This document shows, piece by piece, positions 22,891 through 32,296 of a stretch of DNA of 64,000 nucleotides. The position numbers and the translations under genes were made by a program. The stretch lies in contig QXEO01000464.1 of assembly GCA_007115705.1 (NCBI GenBank), forward strand, positions 10,942,170 through 11,006,169. Reading direction: 5' to 3'. The notes under the pieces are model-generated. The model made no database searches and was not told the origin of the DNA. It saw only the letters and a program-made list of their open reading frames with translations. The DNA comes from Dactylis glomerata. Taxonomy: Eukaryota; Streptophyta; Magnoliopsida; Poales; Poaceae. Each line of letters starts with the position of its first letter. The first letter of the stretch is position 1.

Positions 22891-23950
22891 CTAGGCTTCT
22901 AGCTGATGGGACGGGGTGGCGATCTCTGATGGTGGCCTATGTGCGGAGCCATGGTGTCCTCGCCTGCTGATGACCAGCAGTTTCTGCATGTAGTCACCAA
23001 CGCCACAGGAATACAGTCCGGCAGCCACCATGTGGACACGGAGTCGCCGGTTCATGTCGATGAGCTCGCCTAACTGACCTTGCTTCTCCAACTCGCACGC
23101 ATTGTTCTTGAGTAGCCACACCTGCAGCGTGGTTCTGCCAACAATGACCGCAAGGCAACATGCACCGGCATTGGTATCCCCTATGGCGTACACTGGCCGC
23201 AGCCTTAGCGGATGGACGACTACAAGCGGAGCTGGGAGAGGGACCCTAGAGAATGCCATGGTCCTAGTGTCAAGAAGGAGCGAGGAGCTCTGGTCACGTC
23301 TCCAAAACAAAAGCCCGGCCGAGGCAGCCGGCATCACCGACGAGCGCAGCATGGTGACATCGAGGCCGTCCACCCACGGGTGGCAGCGCCAGTCCGGCAT
23401 GCCGGAGCGGTACTCCATGGCTCGCAGCCTTGTGGCATCTCGCTGCACGCTGACGACGCAGAAGGATTCCCCAATATGGGTGTCGCGTAGGCAGTCCGCC
23501 ATGTATTCCGTTCCTGGGACGGGGCAGCGGCGGCGCACGAGGACCTGGCGATGGGAGACGGGGTCATAGACGGAGAGGGACTCGTCGCCTCGGCAGAGGA
23601 GGAGGCGGCCGTGGCGGCAGTCCCAGAGGCGCCACGCGGGGCCGTGCTGGAGGCGCGTGAGCAGGAAGTCGCCCCCGCGCGCGGTGGCAGCGAGGTCCGG
23701 GTCGGCGCGGACGGAGGGCGATGGGTGGAAGATGGGGAGCTGGCCGAGATCCGCCTGCGCGACGAAGAGGCCGAGGACGGGCGGCGAGGGGTGGCGCTCA
23801 CGGAGGCGGCGGAGGAAGTCGGGGGTCATGGCGACGCGGCGCCAGCGGCAGGAGGAGAGCGCGGCGCGCGCGAGGGACACCGGCGTCGGGAGGTGGAGCA
23901 GGATGTCCTCGATGTTGTCGTCCTTGAGGGAGTCGATGGTGGCTGTGATG
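22891..23950 (-). CDS. F-box protein gene captured by the Helitron
   Basis: An open minus-strand frame ends TAG at 22891-22893. The N-terminal part reads DDNIEDILLHLPTPVSLARA followed by ALSSCRWRRVA, a clear F-box (Skp1-binding domain of SCF ubiquitin ligases). About 300 residues follow, with F-box-associated features (RLWDCRHGRLLL, VYDPVSHRQ, GLLFWRRDQS), as in large grass F-box families. The frame is open from F-box to stop, with no break in over 340 codons. No in-frame ATG is visible in about 80 bases upstream, so the natural start or a first exon was probably lost at capture. Whether it is transcribed cannot be told. As a ligase adaptor it would act in cytosol or nucleus; its substrate is unknown. 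Confidence 0.75.
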
Positions 23951-24398
23951 ATGGCTGTGATGTTGGTTTGCTTCTTTATTTGTTGTAGATATAATGGGCT
24001 TGGATATGACCAGACCGACGGACGGAAGATTTTTTTGTGCCCCGATCTTTTTGACGTACGAAAATAAACCAGTGGTTTTTTAACCTACCACGGTTTTGTG
24101 ACCATCGCGTCCTCAAGCCGTATTATTAGTAGAGATAAAGCACGGAAGTAGCATAATATATGAAGAATAGGGTCTACCAATTCAACTAGATACAAAGCTC
24201 ACAATCACATATAGATCACATCATGGGAGAGAGAGGTGAACCACATAGCTACCGGTAGAGCCCTCAGCCCCGGGGGAGAACTACTCCCTCCTCATCATGG
24301 GAGACAGCAATGTCGATGGAGATGGCGGTGAAGTCGATGGAGACAGCGGTGGAGGCGATGGAGTCGATGGAGATGGCTCCGAGGGCACTTCCGTATCA

Positions 24399-25819
24399 CT
24401 TCTTTCTCTTTTTGATGCTTCTCAGATGATGATTTTGAGGAAGAGGTTCTCTCCAAGAGGCTACGTACTGAGAGGCCAGAGGGTGCCCGCATGAGTGGAC
24501 GTACTATTCAGCCAAGGAGGAGTACTGATGCTCCAGTGATCAAGAAATCAACTGGTTCCAAGAAGAGACCGGTAAAGCCCGATGAGCCGGAAGAGCTTCC
24601 GGAAGGCAACTTTGGAGAGATGCGTGCTGACCTGTGGAGGGAGTTCCGTCTCCGTGATCCCTATGGTTTCATGAAGAGAATCTACACAGGGGGAGACAAG
24701 CTGTTCTGGACAGGAGGGCAGAAGACAATGTGGCATGAGCACTATTCTGACAAGGCCTACTTCAAGAGGGGCTGGGTTGTGCATCAACATGCACTCCACA
24801 TGGGTCACTTGAACAACCACATTTAGGATGATTTTTGCTACATTGATGAGTGCCTGAGGAAGCTTGGTGTGCTTGATCTAGCTGCCTTCAAACATGACTA
24901 CTACCCTAATGTCATTCGTCAGTTCCACTGCACAGTTTTCTTTGATGATGAGTGCAACATGACTTGGATGACAGGATCTGAGCAAGTGTATGCCACCTAT
25001 GATGAATTTTGTGAATATCTTGGATATGGAGAAGGAAGTTCCTCTGGGTACAAGATCCATTCAGAGGTTCCTAAGGTGGTGAGCAACATTTCTTTCTGCT
25101 ACCCTACCTCGGATCATGTGGTAGAACCTCCCGCTATTTCAGGCATGTACTACTTCTACAATTCTTTGGCCAAGATTTTCAGTGAGAACTTGGTGTGCAA
25201 AAAAGGGGACACTTCTGACATTCGTGGCTATCATATCAACCTCCTCTATTGGTGCAAGCCTGGACGACAGAGAAAGATTGATGTTTGTGACTTCATCTGT
25301 TGTGATCCCACATGACTCCGGCCTATTCTACATTTTTTCAGAAGTTCATTGACTCCAAGGTGGATCCCAAGTTTTCCCATACCGGAGAGCGCTACAAGCA
25401 CAAGATGTTCTCTCTTGGTCTCAGTGAGGGATGTGGATGTTCCAGAGATGCGTCCCACTGAAGGTGTTTCCCATAGTACACCTATTGCTTCTAGCTCCAA
25501 GAGTGCTCCTCCTCGCAAGAAAAGTGGGGATGCGAAGTTCTTCCAGATGTGGCTCATCAAGCCTTAGTGATGTCTCAAGATACAAGGGCACGGCAGAATG
25601 AGTTATTTGCTTCCAAGAACTATCCTTTTCCTCCCCCCCGGTCCGGAAATGAACCCGGTTCCCTTTGTCAACTATGAGATGCCTCCGGTCACCGATGAGA
25701 TGTTCTATGAATATCCTATACCTTCGGGAGGTTATACTCGTCCCACTCGTACTCGGACTTTTGATGAGGATGAGATTCATGAAGATGAAGCTGAAGACGA
25801 AGGCAATGAAGACGAAGGC
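24399..25819 (+). pseudogene. Retroelement gag-like ORF fragment abutting an LTR
   Basis: Reading frames 24491-24826 and 24869-25315 join in sense if the TAG at 24824-24826 is ignored. A third acidic frame (25598-25822) reaches the LTR start. The protein has a basic N-terminus (KKSTGSKKRPVK) and a body like plant retroelement Gag or 'plant transposon' domains (FHCTVFFDDECNMTWMTG, YDEFCEYLGY, INLLYW). The end is rich in D and E. A splice-like acceptor (GCTTCTCAG) stands near 24426. The element's 5' part is absent. The purine-rich stretch ending GAAGACGAAGGC directly before TGATACGTC could serve as the polypurine tract. I recognise the type but not the family. Confidence 0.55.
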
Positions 25820-26567
25820 TGATACGTCTCAAATGTATCTATAATTTTTGATGCTCCATGCTTGTTTATGCACCATTTGCTTTGTGTTTTGTTACACTTT
25901 GTGGTGTTTTTGCGTTTTCTGGAACTAACCTATTGACGAGATGCCACAGTGCCAGTTCCCTATTTTCTGCTGTTTTTGTGTTTCAGAAAAGTTACACAGG
26001 AAATATTCTCGGAATTGGACGAAACGAAGCCCGAACCTCCTATTTTTCCCGTGATGGGTTTGTAGCATGGAAAACACAAAAAATTCCTATGCATGAACAC
26101 AAACTAGCCAAGAAAACTCTACGAGATGGTAGCAACGGAGAACTAACCCTCGAAGACCGGAAGCGGGGATTATGTTCCCGCACAAACGTTGCCGATGAAG
26201 ACTCACGCAGTCGACGTAGTCGTTCACTTGACGATCTTACGATCGTGTACAAGGCGCCACAACCGGCGACGCCTCCATACTCGGTCACACGTACGGCTTG
26301 TCGTCGTCTCCTCCACGCCCACAGTCCAGCGGGGCAGCAGAAGAGGGGATCCGCTAGACACTCCAACACATACTTCTCCAAGTGTGTGAACCTCGAACTA
26401 ACAATCCGGCAGAGCTTCGCTAAGCTAAGATGGATTTGGGGCAGCAACTTTGCGAGAGAGGGGAAGGATCAAGCAAGCATGAACATGGAGGAGAGGGGGG
26501 GCCTTTTAAATGAGAGGAGGGGGCAGCCCCAAGGGGGTGTGTGCAGCCCCTAGGAGAAATTCTCCTC

Positions 26568-26627
26568 CTCTTCATGGTGGTAACCCCCTCTTCATGGTGG
26601 TAACCCCCTCTTCATGGTGGTAACCCC
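26568..26627. repeat. Three 20-bp tandem repeats
   Basis: The unit CTCTTCATGGTGGTAACCCC is repeated three times exactly, with a decayed fourth unit following. It lies in the copia solo LTR. Confidence 0.95.
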
Positions 26628-27427
26628 CTCATCAACATGAGGTAACCCCCCATTTAATTTTGCATGACATTCATGCTAATTAAATTCACACTTATTGATT
26701 TAATAAAACATTTTTATTTCTTTAATATAAGTTAATTCATTCAATTAACAAACTTTAACAAATACCCCCTTGAGTTATTTCGATATCCTAAAACAGTTTC
26801 GGTGCTTTTCTGAAACAACCCTCATATTGTCCTGTAATTCGATCGGAGTATCGTATCCACTCAAAAACGACGATGAACCTTAAGTGTGTCACCCTACAGT
26901 TCGTGAATAATGTGGACATGATCGAGACTCCTCTCTGATCAATAATCATCAGCGGGATCTAGAAATCCATGACGACTCCCACTTACTCAATGATGAACTA
27001 GTGATCATGTGAACCAATAACGAACATAGTTAATTCCTTTTGTCTCGCGATATTATTACTTGTCCGAGATCCGATCATTTGGTATCAACCATACCTAGTT
27101 CGATCTCGTTGCCGACAAGTCTCTTTACTCATTCCGTGATAATGCATTCCCGTGACCTAGTCACATGCTTGCAAGCGATTTCAATGCAATATCACCGAGA
27201 AGGGCCTAGAGAATATCTTCCCATCATCGGGTCGGACAAATTCCACTCTTGATCCATGAGCCTCAACTAACACTTTCAGAATACCCAAATCAACCTTTAT
27301 AATCACCCTGTTACGGTGTGACGTTTGATATCATCAAAGTACTCTTATGGTATCAGTGATTAACATGATCTCATGGTCTAAGGATTAGAACTATTTCGTA
27401 TGAGTTTGATATAACAATGAAACTTGA

Positions 27428-27763
27428 TGACGAGGGGTTAACTCGACAAATGTCCTAAATGAAGGACTTAGGATCGGGGAGATAGGGCGTCGGGTGAACT
27501 CGAAGGTAAAGTTAGTCGAAATAAGTGTGTATCGAAAGTAAACTTGGGTATTCAACCTGGCTTGCTTTCAATCTGCCCTCCACCGTCCTCTCCTGGCCCC
27601 TATATATAGGTGGCCATGTCTCGAGGATCGGGTCGGGTTCGATACAGATTACAAATATTGACATACGGTAATAACTCGTATTCGACTATCATTACAGTTG
27701 GGCCTAGCTTAACGGGCCTCAGGGGTACTCAACTAACGGGCTCTAGTAATTATACCCTTGTCA
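27428..27763 (-). repeat. 3' LTR of gypsy copy A
   Basis: 336 bp, TG...CA on the element strand, with a TATATATAG box near 27601-27609. It differs from the partner LTR at three sites seen by eye, near 27611, 27616 and 27658. Confidence 0.93.
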
Positions 27764-28337
27764 GTAGCCCCTGAGATTCTACCAGAATTGCAGATTCAGG
27801 CTGAATCTCTAATCTTCAAATCTTCGACTTGGATAATTCTTCATCTTCTTCAAATCTTCGACTTGGTCTTTCGACTTATGATAATGATAATTCGCTCGCA
27901 AGGGGTCTCGATGAACAAGCCTGACAACTCTGACGGATCAAGAGGTCAGTTAACTGCCGGAACAGATACTTGTCACCTACTTCAAATTCAATCCCCTTGG
28001 ACTTGAATTCGGGATACCGGTCAAACTCACTCTTTTGCCTCATTTAGGACTTACAAAAAATGAGTCCCAGTGGTTCTCAGGGTACCCAGTGCGTCCACCA
28101 GGATTTTCTTCGCGTCGTAGACACGGATACATACCAGCAGAGCGCATCCATGTGCGTATACTAGGCCACACAGGACGGATCCCGGGGTCTTACCTTCGTG
28201 ATAAATCATGGCATTCGAGTTTCGTTGCGATAACACAACTCGAGAATCTTATGTCGCAGTCAAAGTTTGACTGAAAATATTCGGGTTTCTACAACCATAA
28301 AACTCGCTCCCGATGGGAGTAATTTCTCTTCAATTTG

Positions 28338-28353
28338 TCGACTACGTAGTCGA
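28338..28353. promoter_or_regulatory. Perfect 16-bp palindrome upstream of the AT-hook/B3 gene, copy A
   Basis: TCGACTACGTAGTCGA, about 350 bp upstream of the TATA box of the antisense gene and conserved exactly in copy B. A repeated word GCTCCCGATGGGAGTA stands at about 28307 and 28425 on either side. A binding site for a dimeric protein is possible but unproven. Confidence 0.4.
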
Positions 28354-28686
28354 AGTTTTGTATGCTTATCCTTCTGCAATTTCAATATTGACTATTTCAT
28401 CTCTATCGGGTGCGCGCTCAGCGCTCCCGATGGGAGTAGCCCCCGAGGCTATGTTTGGCAACTTGTAGTCAAGCATAGGCTCAAAGTTCAGCTCTTCTGT
28501 CTCCTGTCGACCTTTTACTATTTGACGAGCCCCCGAGTCCAAGTCGAGGTTTCCATATCGCGCGATCATAGTCTCCTGTCTTGTTTTTCTTTATTGATAT
28601 TATCGTCTGCTGTACGCAGAATTTAACTCCTACTTAAAATTTGTTTGTGGGCTGCGCTGTAGCACGGGGGCCCAATAATACGCGCT

Positions 28687-28694
28687 TATAAATA
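28687..28694 (+). promoter_or_regulatory. TATA box of the antisense AT-hook/B3 gene, copy A
   Basis: TATAAATA, 112 bp upstream of the ATG at 28799, with a leader rich in CT and no upstream ATG between them. The same box is present in copy B. Confidence 0.65.
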
Positions 28695-28798
28695 AAGCAC
28701 CATCTGGTAAAGATAAAAACCCTAATCAGATTCTTTCCTCCGCCGCATCATCTTCTCTCCTCCATCTAGGGTTTTTCTGAGGTTTCTCTCTCGCACTC

Positions 28799-29368
28799 AT
28801 GGCAGATGCTGCAGGCTCCCGTCTGAACCTTGGTTCCCCGGCGGCACCACGAGGTCGGGGTCGCCCTCGCGGCAGCAAAAACAAGAACACCGCGCCAGCC
28901 GCCGCAGGAACTTCATCAGATGCTCCGGCTAAGCGCCGTCCCGGCCGCCCACCTGGTAGCAAGAACAAACCCAAAGTGACTAACGTCACTCCAGGTCCAA
29001 TCGCTCCTCCATCTGCTGCTCCAGCTGCTCCTGCTGCACCTCCCCGTATCTTTTCTTTCCTTTGCATTGCCATGGCGCAATGCCGTGAGATTCAGCGCTT
29101 GCCGCTAGATTTCACGAAGTTTATGGATGGCCGCGAACTGCGAGAGGCGGTTCTTCGTGAACAGTCTGGCGGTGGCATCCCCTATGAGGTGGTGGTGTGG
29201 TATGATGGCGACGGCGAGCAGTACTTCAGAGGTGGCTGGTCGCAATTTGCTGAGGACCATGACATCCATCAAGGCTTTATCATGGCCTTCGACTTCCACG
29301 TCGGTACATTGAAGTTTGACGTGAAGATCTATAATGGCACTCTTTGCCAGAAGGAGTATGAAGCTTGA
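28799..29368 (+). CDS. AT-hook plus B3-like DNA-binding protein carried antisense by gypsy copy A
   Basis: 189 codons, opposite to gag-pol. AT-hook cores are seen at residues 21-25 (GRPRG) and 48-53 (PGRPPG), each next to a basic SKNK stretch; AT-hooks bind the minor groove of AT-rich DNA. A proline/alanine linker follows (about 65-82). From about 99 to the end the pattern LPLDF..., YDGDGEQYFRGGWSQFAEDH, GFIMAFDFH fits the plant B3 fold (conserved GW and F), a DNA-binding domain of plant transcription factors. A nuclear location is expected. It has its own TATA box (28687) and an AATAAA at 29440-29445. An internal Met (residue 92) starts the B3 part, which suggests two joined modules. The gene is intact, and it is intact in copy B. 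Its function in the element is unknown. Confidence 0.75.
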   Translation: MADAAGSRLNLGSPAAPRGRGRPRGSKNKNTAPAAAGTSSDAPAKRRPGRPPGSKNKPKVTNVTPGPIAPPSAAPAAPAAPPRIFSFLCIAMAQCREIQRLPLDFTKFMDGRELREAVLREQSGGGIPYEVVVWYDGDGEQYFRGGWSQFAEDHDIHQGFIMAFDFHVGTLKFDVKIYNGTLCQKEYEA

Positions 29369-29827
29369 AGCCCTCTCTTATTAGGATCTGTTATCCATGT
29401 AATTTCGTTTGACAATGTCCTCCCTGCAATGATATTTGCAATAAATATTCGTACTTTGTGTCGATATCGTTTACTAGTACCATGAGAACAAGTCATGTTC
29501 TGAGATATGCTTTCCATATGTCGGGTTCTTTGCGAACCAATAAATGTAAGGATGATATCGGGTTTTTTTATGAACCAAGTTCTTTCTGTATTTATCGGGT
29601 TGTGTAAACAACCTTATAGTGAAGGAAAACCCCTCCATCTTGTCATAACGATTTTTTCGTACGACCCAGGGGTTGAAGCCCCCGAGCGGAGAAGTAACAC
29701 GAGAATCGTACAATTTTGTCGAGTTCAACCCAAAGAACCCGACCTGTGGCCTCATGTTCTGGGTCCAGAAGGTTAACTCGAATATATTGATATCTCTGTA
29801 CTTAGTCTACGCGTAAAAACGTCGTAG

Positions 29828-32296
29828 CTATTCTGCATTCCACGGGTTGCTTTCGTCCTTCCCAGTCTTCTTGTCTTGTAGTCGATATGCTCCCCCTGGT
29901 ATGACTTCCGTGACGATGTAAGGTCCCACCCACGGGGACTCCAATTTCCCATGGCTATCTTGCCTGAGTCGTAAAACGAGGTCTCCTACCACAAAGGATC
30001 GTGGACGAACTCGACTACTATGGTAGTTTCGTAAGCTTTGCTGATATTGCGTAGCCCTTTCTAATGCTTTGTCTCTTGCTTCATCTAGCGCATCGACGTC
30101 GTCTTGCAATGCTTCTGTCGATGTCGCCTCGTCATATGCCGTCACTCTTGGAGCCTCGTGTGTAACCTCGACTGGAAGCACGGCTTCTGCGCCATGGACC
30201 AGGAAGAAAGGAGTTTCTTGAGTTGCTGCATTAGGCGTAGTTCTTAGACTCCAAAGAACGGAGGGCAATTCTTCTACCCAAGCGCTCTTGGCTTTCTCGA
30301 GAGGTGCTAAAAGCCTCTTTTTTATTCCACTACTTATCAGGCCATTGGCTTTTTCGACTTGCCCGTTTGTCTTCGGGTGCGCCACAGATGCAAATTTAAG
30401 CTTGATCCCCAATCCTTCGCAGTAACTTTTGAATTCTTTTGAAGTAAAATTTGTCCCGTTGTCTGTGATGATGCTGTGTGGTACACCAAAACGAAAAACT
30501 ATCGACTTGATGAAGCTGATTGCTGCTGTAGAATCTTGAGTTGTTACTGGAGCTGCTTCCACCCATTTGGTGAATTTATCGACTGCTACTAGCATGTAGA
30601 CATGCCCTCCTAGCCAAGATTTGTGCAGCTTTCCCACCATGTCAAGACCCCATTGTGCGAAGGGCCAGGATAATGGTATTGTTTGTAGCTCCACTGCTGG
30701 TGCGTGCGGTCTGGATGCAAACCTTTGACATGCTTCACACTTTCGAACTATATCTTTTGCGTCCTCGATGGCTGTTAGCCAATAGAATCCCGCTCGAAAA
30801 GCTTTTGCCGCTATTGCTCTGCTGCTGGCGTGATGGCCACATACTCCGCCGTGTATGTCTTTCAATATTGTTTGCCCTTCCTGGGGTGTGACACAGCATT
30901 GTAAAATGCCTGTAATACTTCTCTTGTATAGTTTTCCTTCAATCACGACAAACGCTTTCGCTCTTCGAGTTATCCTCTTAGCCTCCACTGCATCTTCTGG
31001 TAGCTTTTTATTTATCATGTATGCAAGATATGGCTGCATCCATGTTTCTTCTATCATCATGACCTCCTCTGGCTCTGTCATAGCCCCCGAGCCTGCCGTG
31101 GTAGTCGAACTTTTAGCACTTTTTATTGACCTTTCCGCTATTTCTTCCCAAAATACTCCAGATGGTACAGGTAAGCATTGTGATCCAATATTTGCTAAAG
31201 TGTCGGCTTCCTCATTGCTGTTCCTGCTGACGTGAGAGACTTCGCATCCATCGAACGTTCCTTCTAGATAATAGTACAAATTCTTGTAAGCCATCATATT
31301 GTCATTGATTGTGTCACACCTGTTCATAACTTGCTGGACAACAAGGTTAGAGTCTCCAAATATCTTTAGGCGAGTTGCTCCACAAGCTTTAGCCATCTTC
31401 ATTCCGTGCAACAAAGCCTCGTACTCCGCTTCATTGTTAGAAGCCTGCGGGAAGCTCATCCGTAAGACATACTTTAATTTGTCGCCATGAGGCGATATTA
31501 ATACTACTCCTGCGCCTGCTCCTTGGACTCGCTTTGAACCATCGAAGTACATTGTCCAAGTACTCGATAAATTTGGTGGTCCCGTGCTTTGCAGCTCGAG
31601 CCACTCTGCTGTAAAATCTGGCAAAATTTGTGACTTGATCGCCTTCCTTTTTTCGTACGTGATGTCCATGGGAGATAACTCGATTCCCCACAAAGAGACA
31701 CGGCCTATTGCAAAAGGGTTGTTCAATATGTTCGATAGTGGTGCTTCATTGACCACTATAATTGGGTGCACAGTAAAATACTGTCGTAATTTTCGTGCAG
31801 TAGTGAAGACATTGTACGCCAGCTTCTGGTAATGCGGGTACCTCTGTTTGGTTGGAGATAGCACTTCGCTGATGAAATACACCGGTCTCTGGACGCCATG
31901 AGCTTTGCCTTCTTCACTTCTTTCGACTACTAGAACTGTACTTACCACCTGATGGGTTGCGGCGATGTACAGTAGTAGTGGCTCTTTTTCTTTAGGTGCG
32001 ACCAGCACTGGCGGCGTGGAAAGCACTTTTTTCAACTGCGCAAACGCTGCATCTGCTTCTTCTGTCCACTCAAATTTGTCGTCTGACTTCTTCATAAGTG
32101 CATAAAAAGGAAGCGTCTTCTCCCCTAGTCGAGCAACGAAACGACTTAATGCCGCGACTCGTCCTGCTAATTTCTGTGGAGTTTCATGGGTTTCCCCATT
32201 GTTAGAATTGCTTGAATTTTCTCTGGATTTGCCTCTATTCCTCGTGCTGATACCAAGAATCCCAAAAGTTGCCCTGCTGAAACTCCGAAGGAACAC
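29828..32296 (-). CDS. Gypsy copy A pol, RNase H and integrase part (separate frame)
   Basis: Open for 822 codons; homology starts near 32190 (KLAGRVAALSRFVARLGEK), upstream residues being out-of-frame RT. Domains in order: the end of the RT region with RT-linked RNase H (YALMKK, LLYIAATHQVVS, RYPHYQKLAYNV); a second RNase H (MYFDGSKRVQGAGAGV, NNEAEYEALLHG, GDSNLVVQQV); integrase zinc finger (CGHH, CEACQRF); catalytic core with D in GLDMVG, D in ITDNGTNF and E in NGQVEKANG; C-terminal GPYIVTEVIPGGAYRLQD. All catalytic residues seen are present. A TAG (from CAG by C-to-T) ends it eight codons before the stop used in copy B. It lies one frame away from RT, so no continuous Pol can be read. Confidence 0.85.
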   Translation of the reverse strand: MFLRSFSRATFGILGISTRNRGKSRENSSNSNNGETHETPQKLAGRVAALSRFVARLGEKTLPFYALMKKSDDKFEWTEEADAAFAQLKKVLSTPPVLVAPKEKEPLLLYIAATHQVVSTVLVVERSEEGKAHGVQRPVYFISEVLSPTKQRYPHYQKLAYNVFTTARKLRQYFTVHPIIVVNEAPLSNILNNPFAIGRVSLWGIELSPMDITYEKRKAIKSQILPDFTAEWLELQSTGPPNLSSTWTMYFDGSKRVQGAGAGVVLISPHGDKLKYVLRMSFPQASNNEAEYEALLHGMKMAKACGATRLKIFGDSNLVVQQVMNRCDTINDNMMAYKNLYYYLEGTFDGCEVSHVSRNSNEEADTLANIGSQCLPVPSGVFWEEIAERSIKSAKSSTTTAGSGAMTEPEEVMMIEETWMQPYLAYMINKKLPEDAVEAKRITRRAKAFVVIEGKLYKRSITGILQCCVTPQEGQTILKDIHGGVCGHHASSRAIAAKAFRAGFYWLTAIEDAKDIVRKCEACQRFASRPHAPAVELQTIPLSWPFAQWGLDMVGKLHKSWLGGHVYMLVAVDKFTKWVEAAPVTTQDSTAAISFIKSIVFRFGVPHSIITDNGTNFTSKEFKSYCEGLGIKLKFASVAHPKTNGQVEKANGLISSGIKKRLLAPLEKAKSAWVEELPSVLWSLRTTPNAATQETPFFLVHGAEAVLPVEVTHEAPRVTAYDEATSTEALQDDVDALDEARDKALERATQYQQSLRNYHSSRVRPRSFVVGDLVLRLRQDSHGKLESPWVGPYIVTEVIPGGAYRLQDKKTGKDESNPWNAE

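Larger units (their letters stand above)
21331..24135 (-). mobile_element. Non-autonomous Helitron carrying a host gene
   Basis: Read on the minus strand the element begins TCTCTACTAATAATACGGC at 24135 and ends with the hairpin ACCCGT-AGCAACGC-ACGGGT followed by ATTGTGCTAG at 21331. It is inserted between A and T of the host LTR (CTTTA/TTATTG), with no target duplication. These are defining features of plant Helitrons: 5' TC, 3' CTRR, a hairpin about 10 bp from the 3' end, and AT target. 2,805 bp. No Rep/helicase is present, so it needs a partner. It carries an F-box gene and a GC-rich segment near its 3' end. Confidence 0.92.
19097..24398 (-). mobile_element. Minus-strand LTR of the gag-only family, interrupted twice
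   Basis: Starts TGATGTCTATGCAC at 19097, the reverse complement of the family LTR end, and runs 19097-19723, 21279-21330 and 24136-24398. It is split by a solo LTR and by a Helitron, both of which excise cleanly on paper to give one continuous LTR. Its 5' part is missing: the LTR is cut at 24398 where a gag-like fragment begins. Confidence 0.85.

Noticed and set aside
25858..26553. 231-codon ORF starting in an LTR
   Set aside because: It crosses the TCCCG insertion junction between LTR and copia solo LTR and has no domain.
29474..29776. Short ORFs downstream of the antisense gene in copy A
   Set aside because: They lie in the spacer between the antisense gene's poly(A) site and pol; no domain, and the copies are similar only because the elements are.
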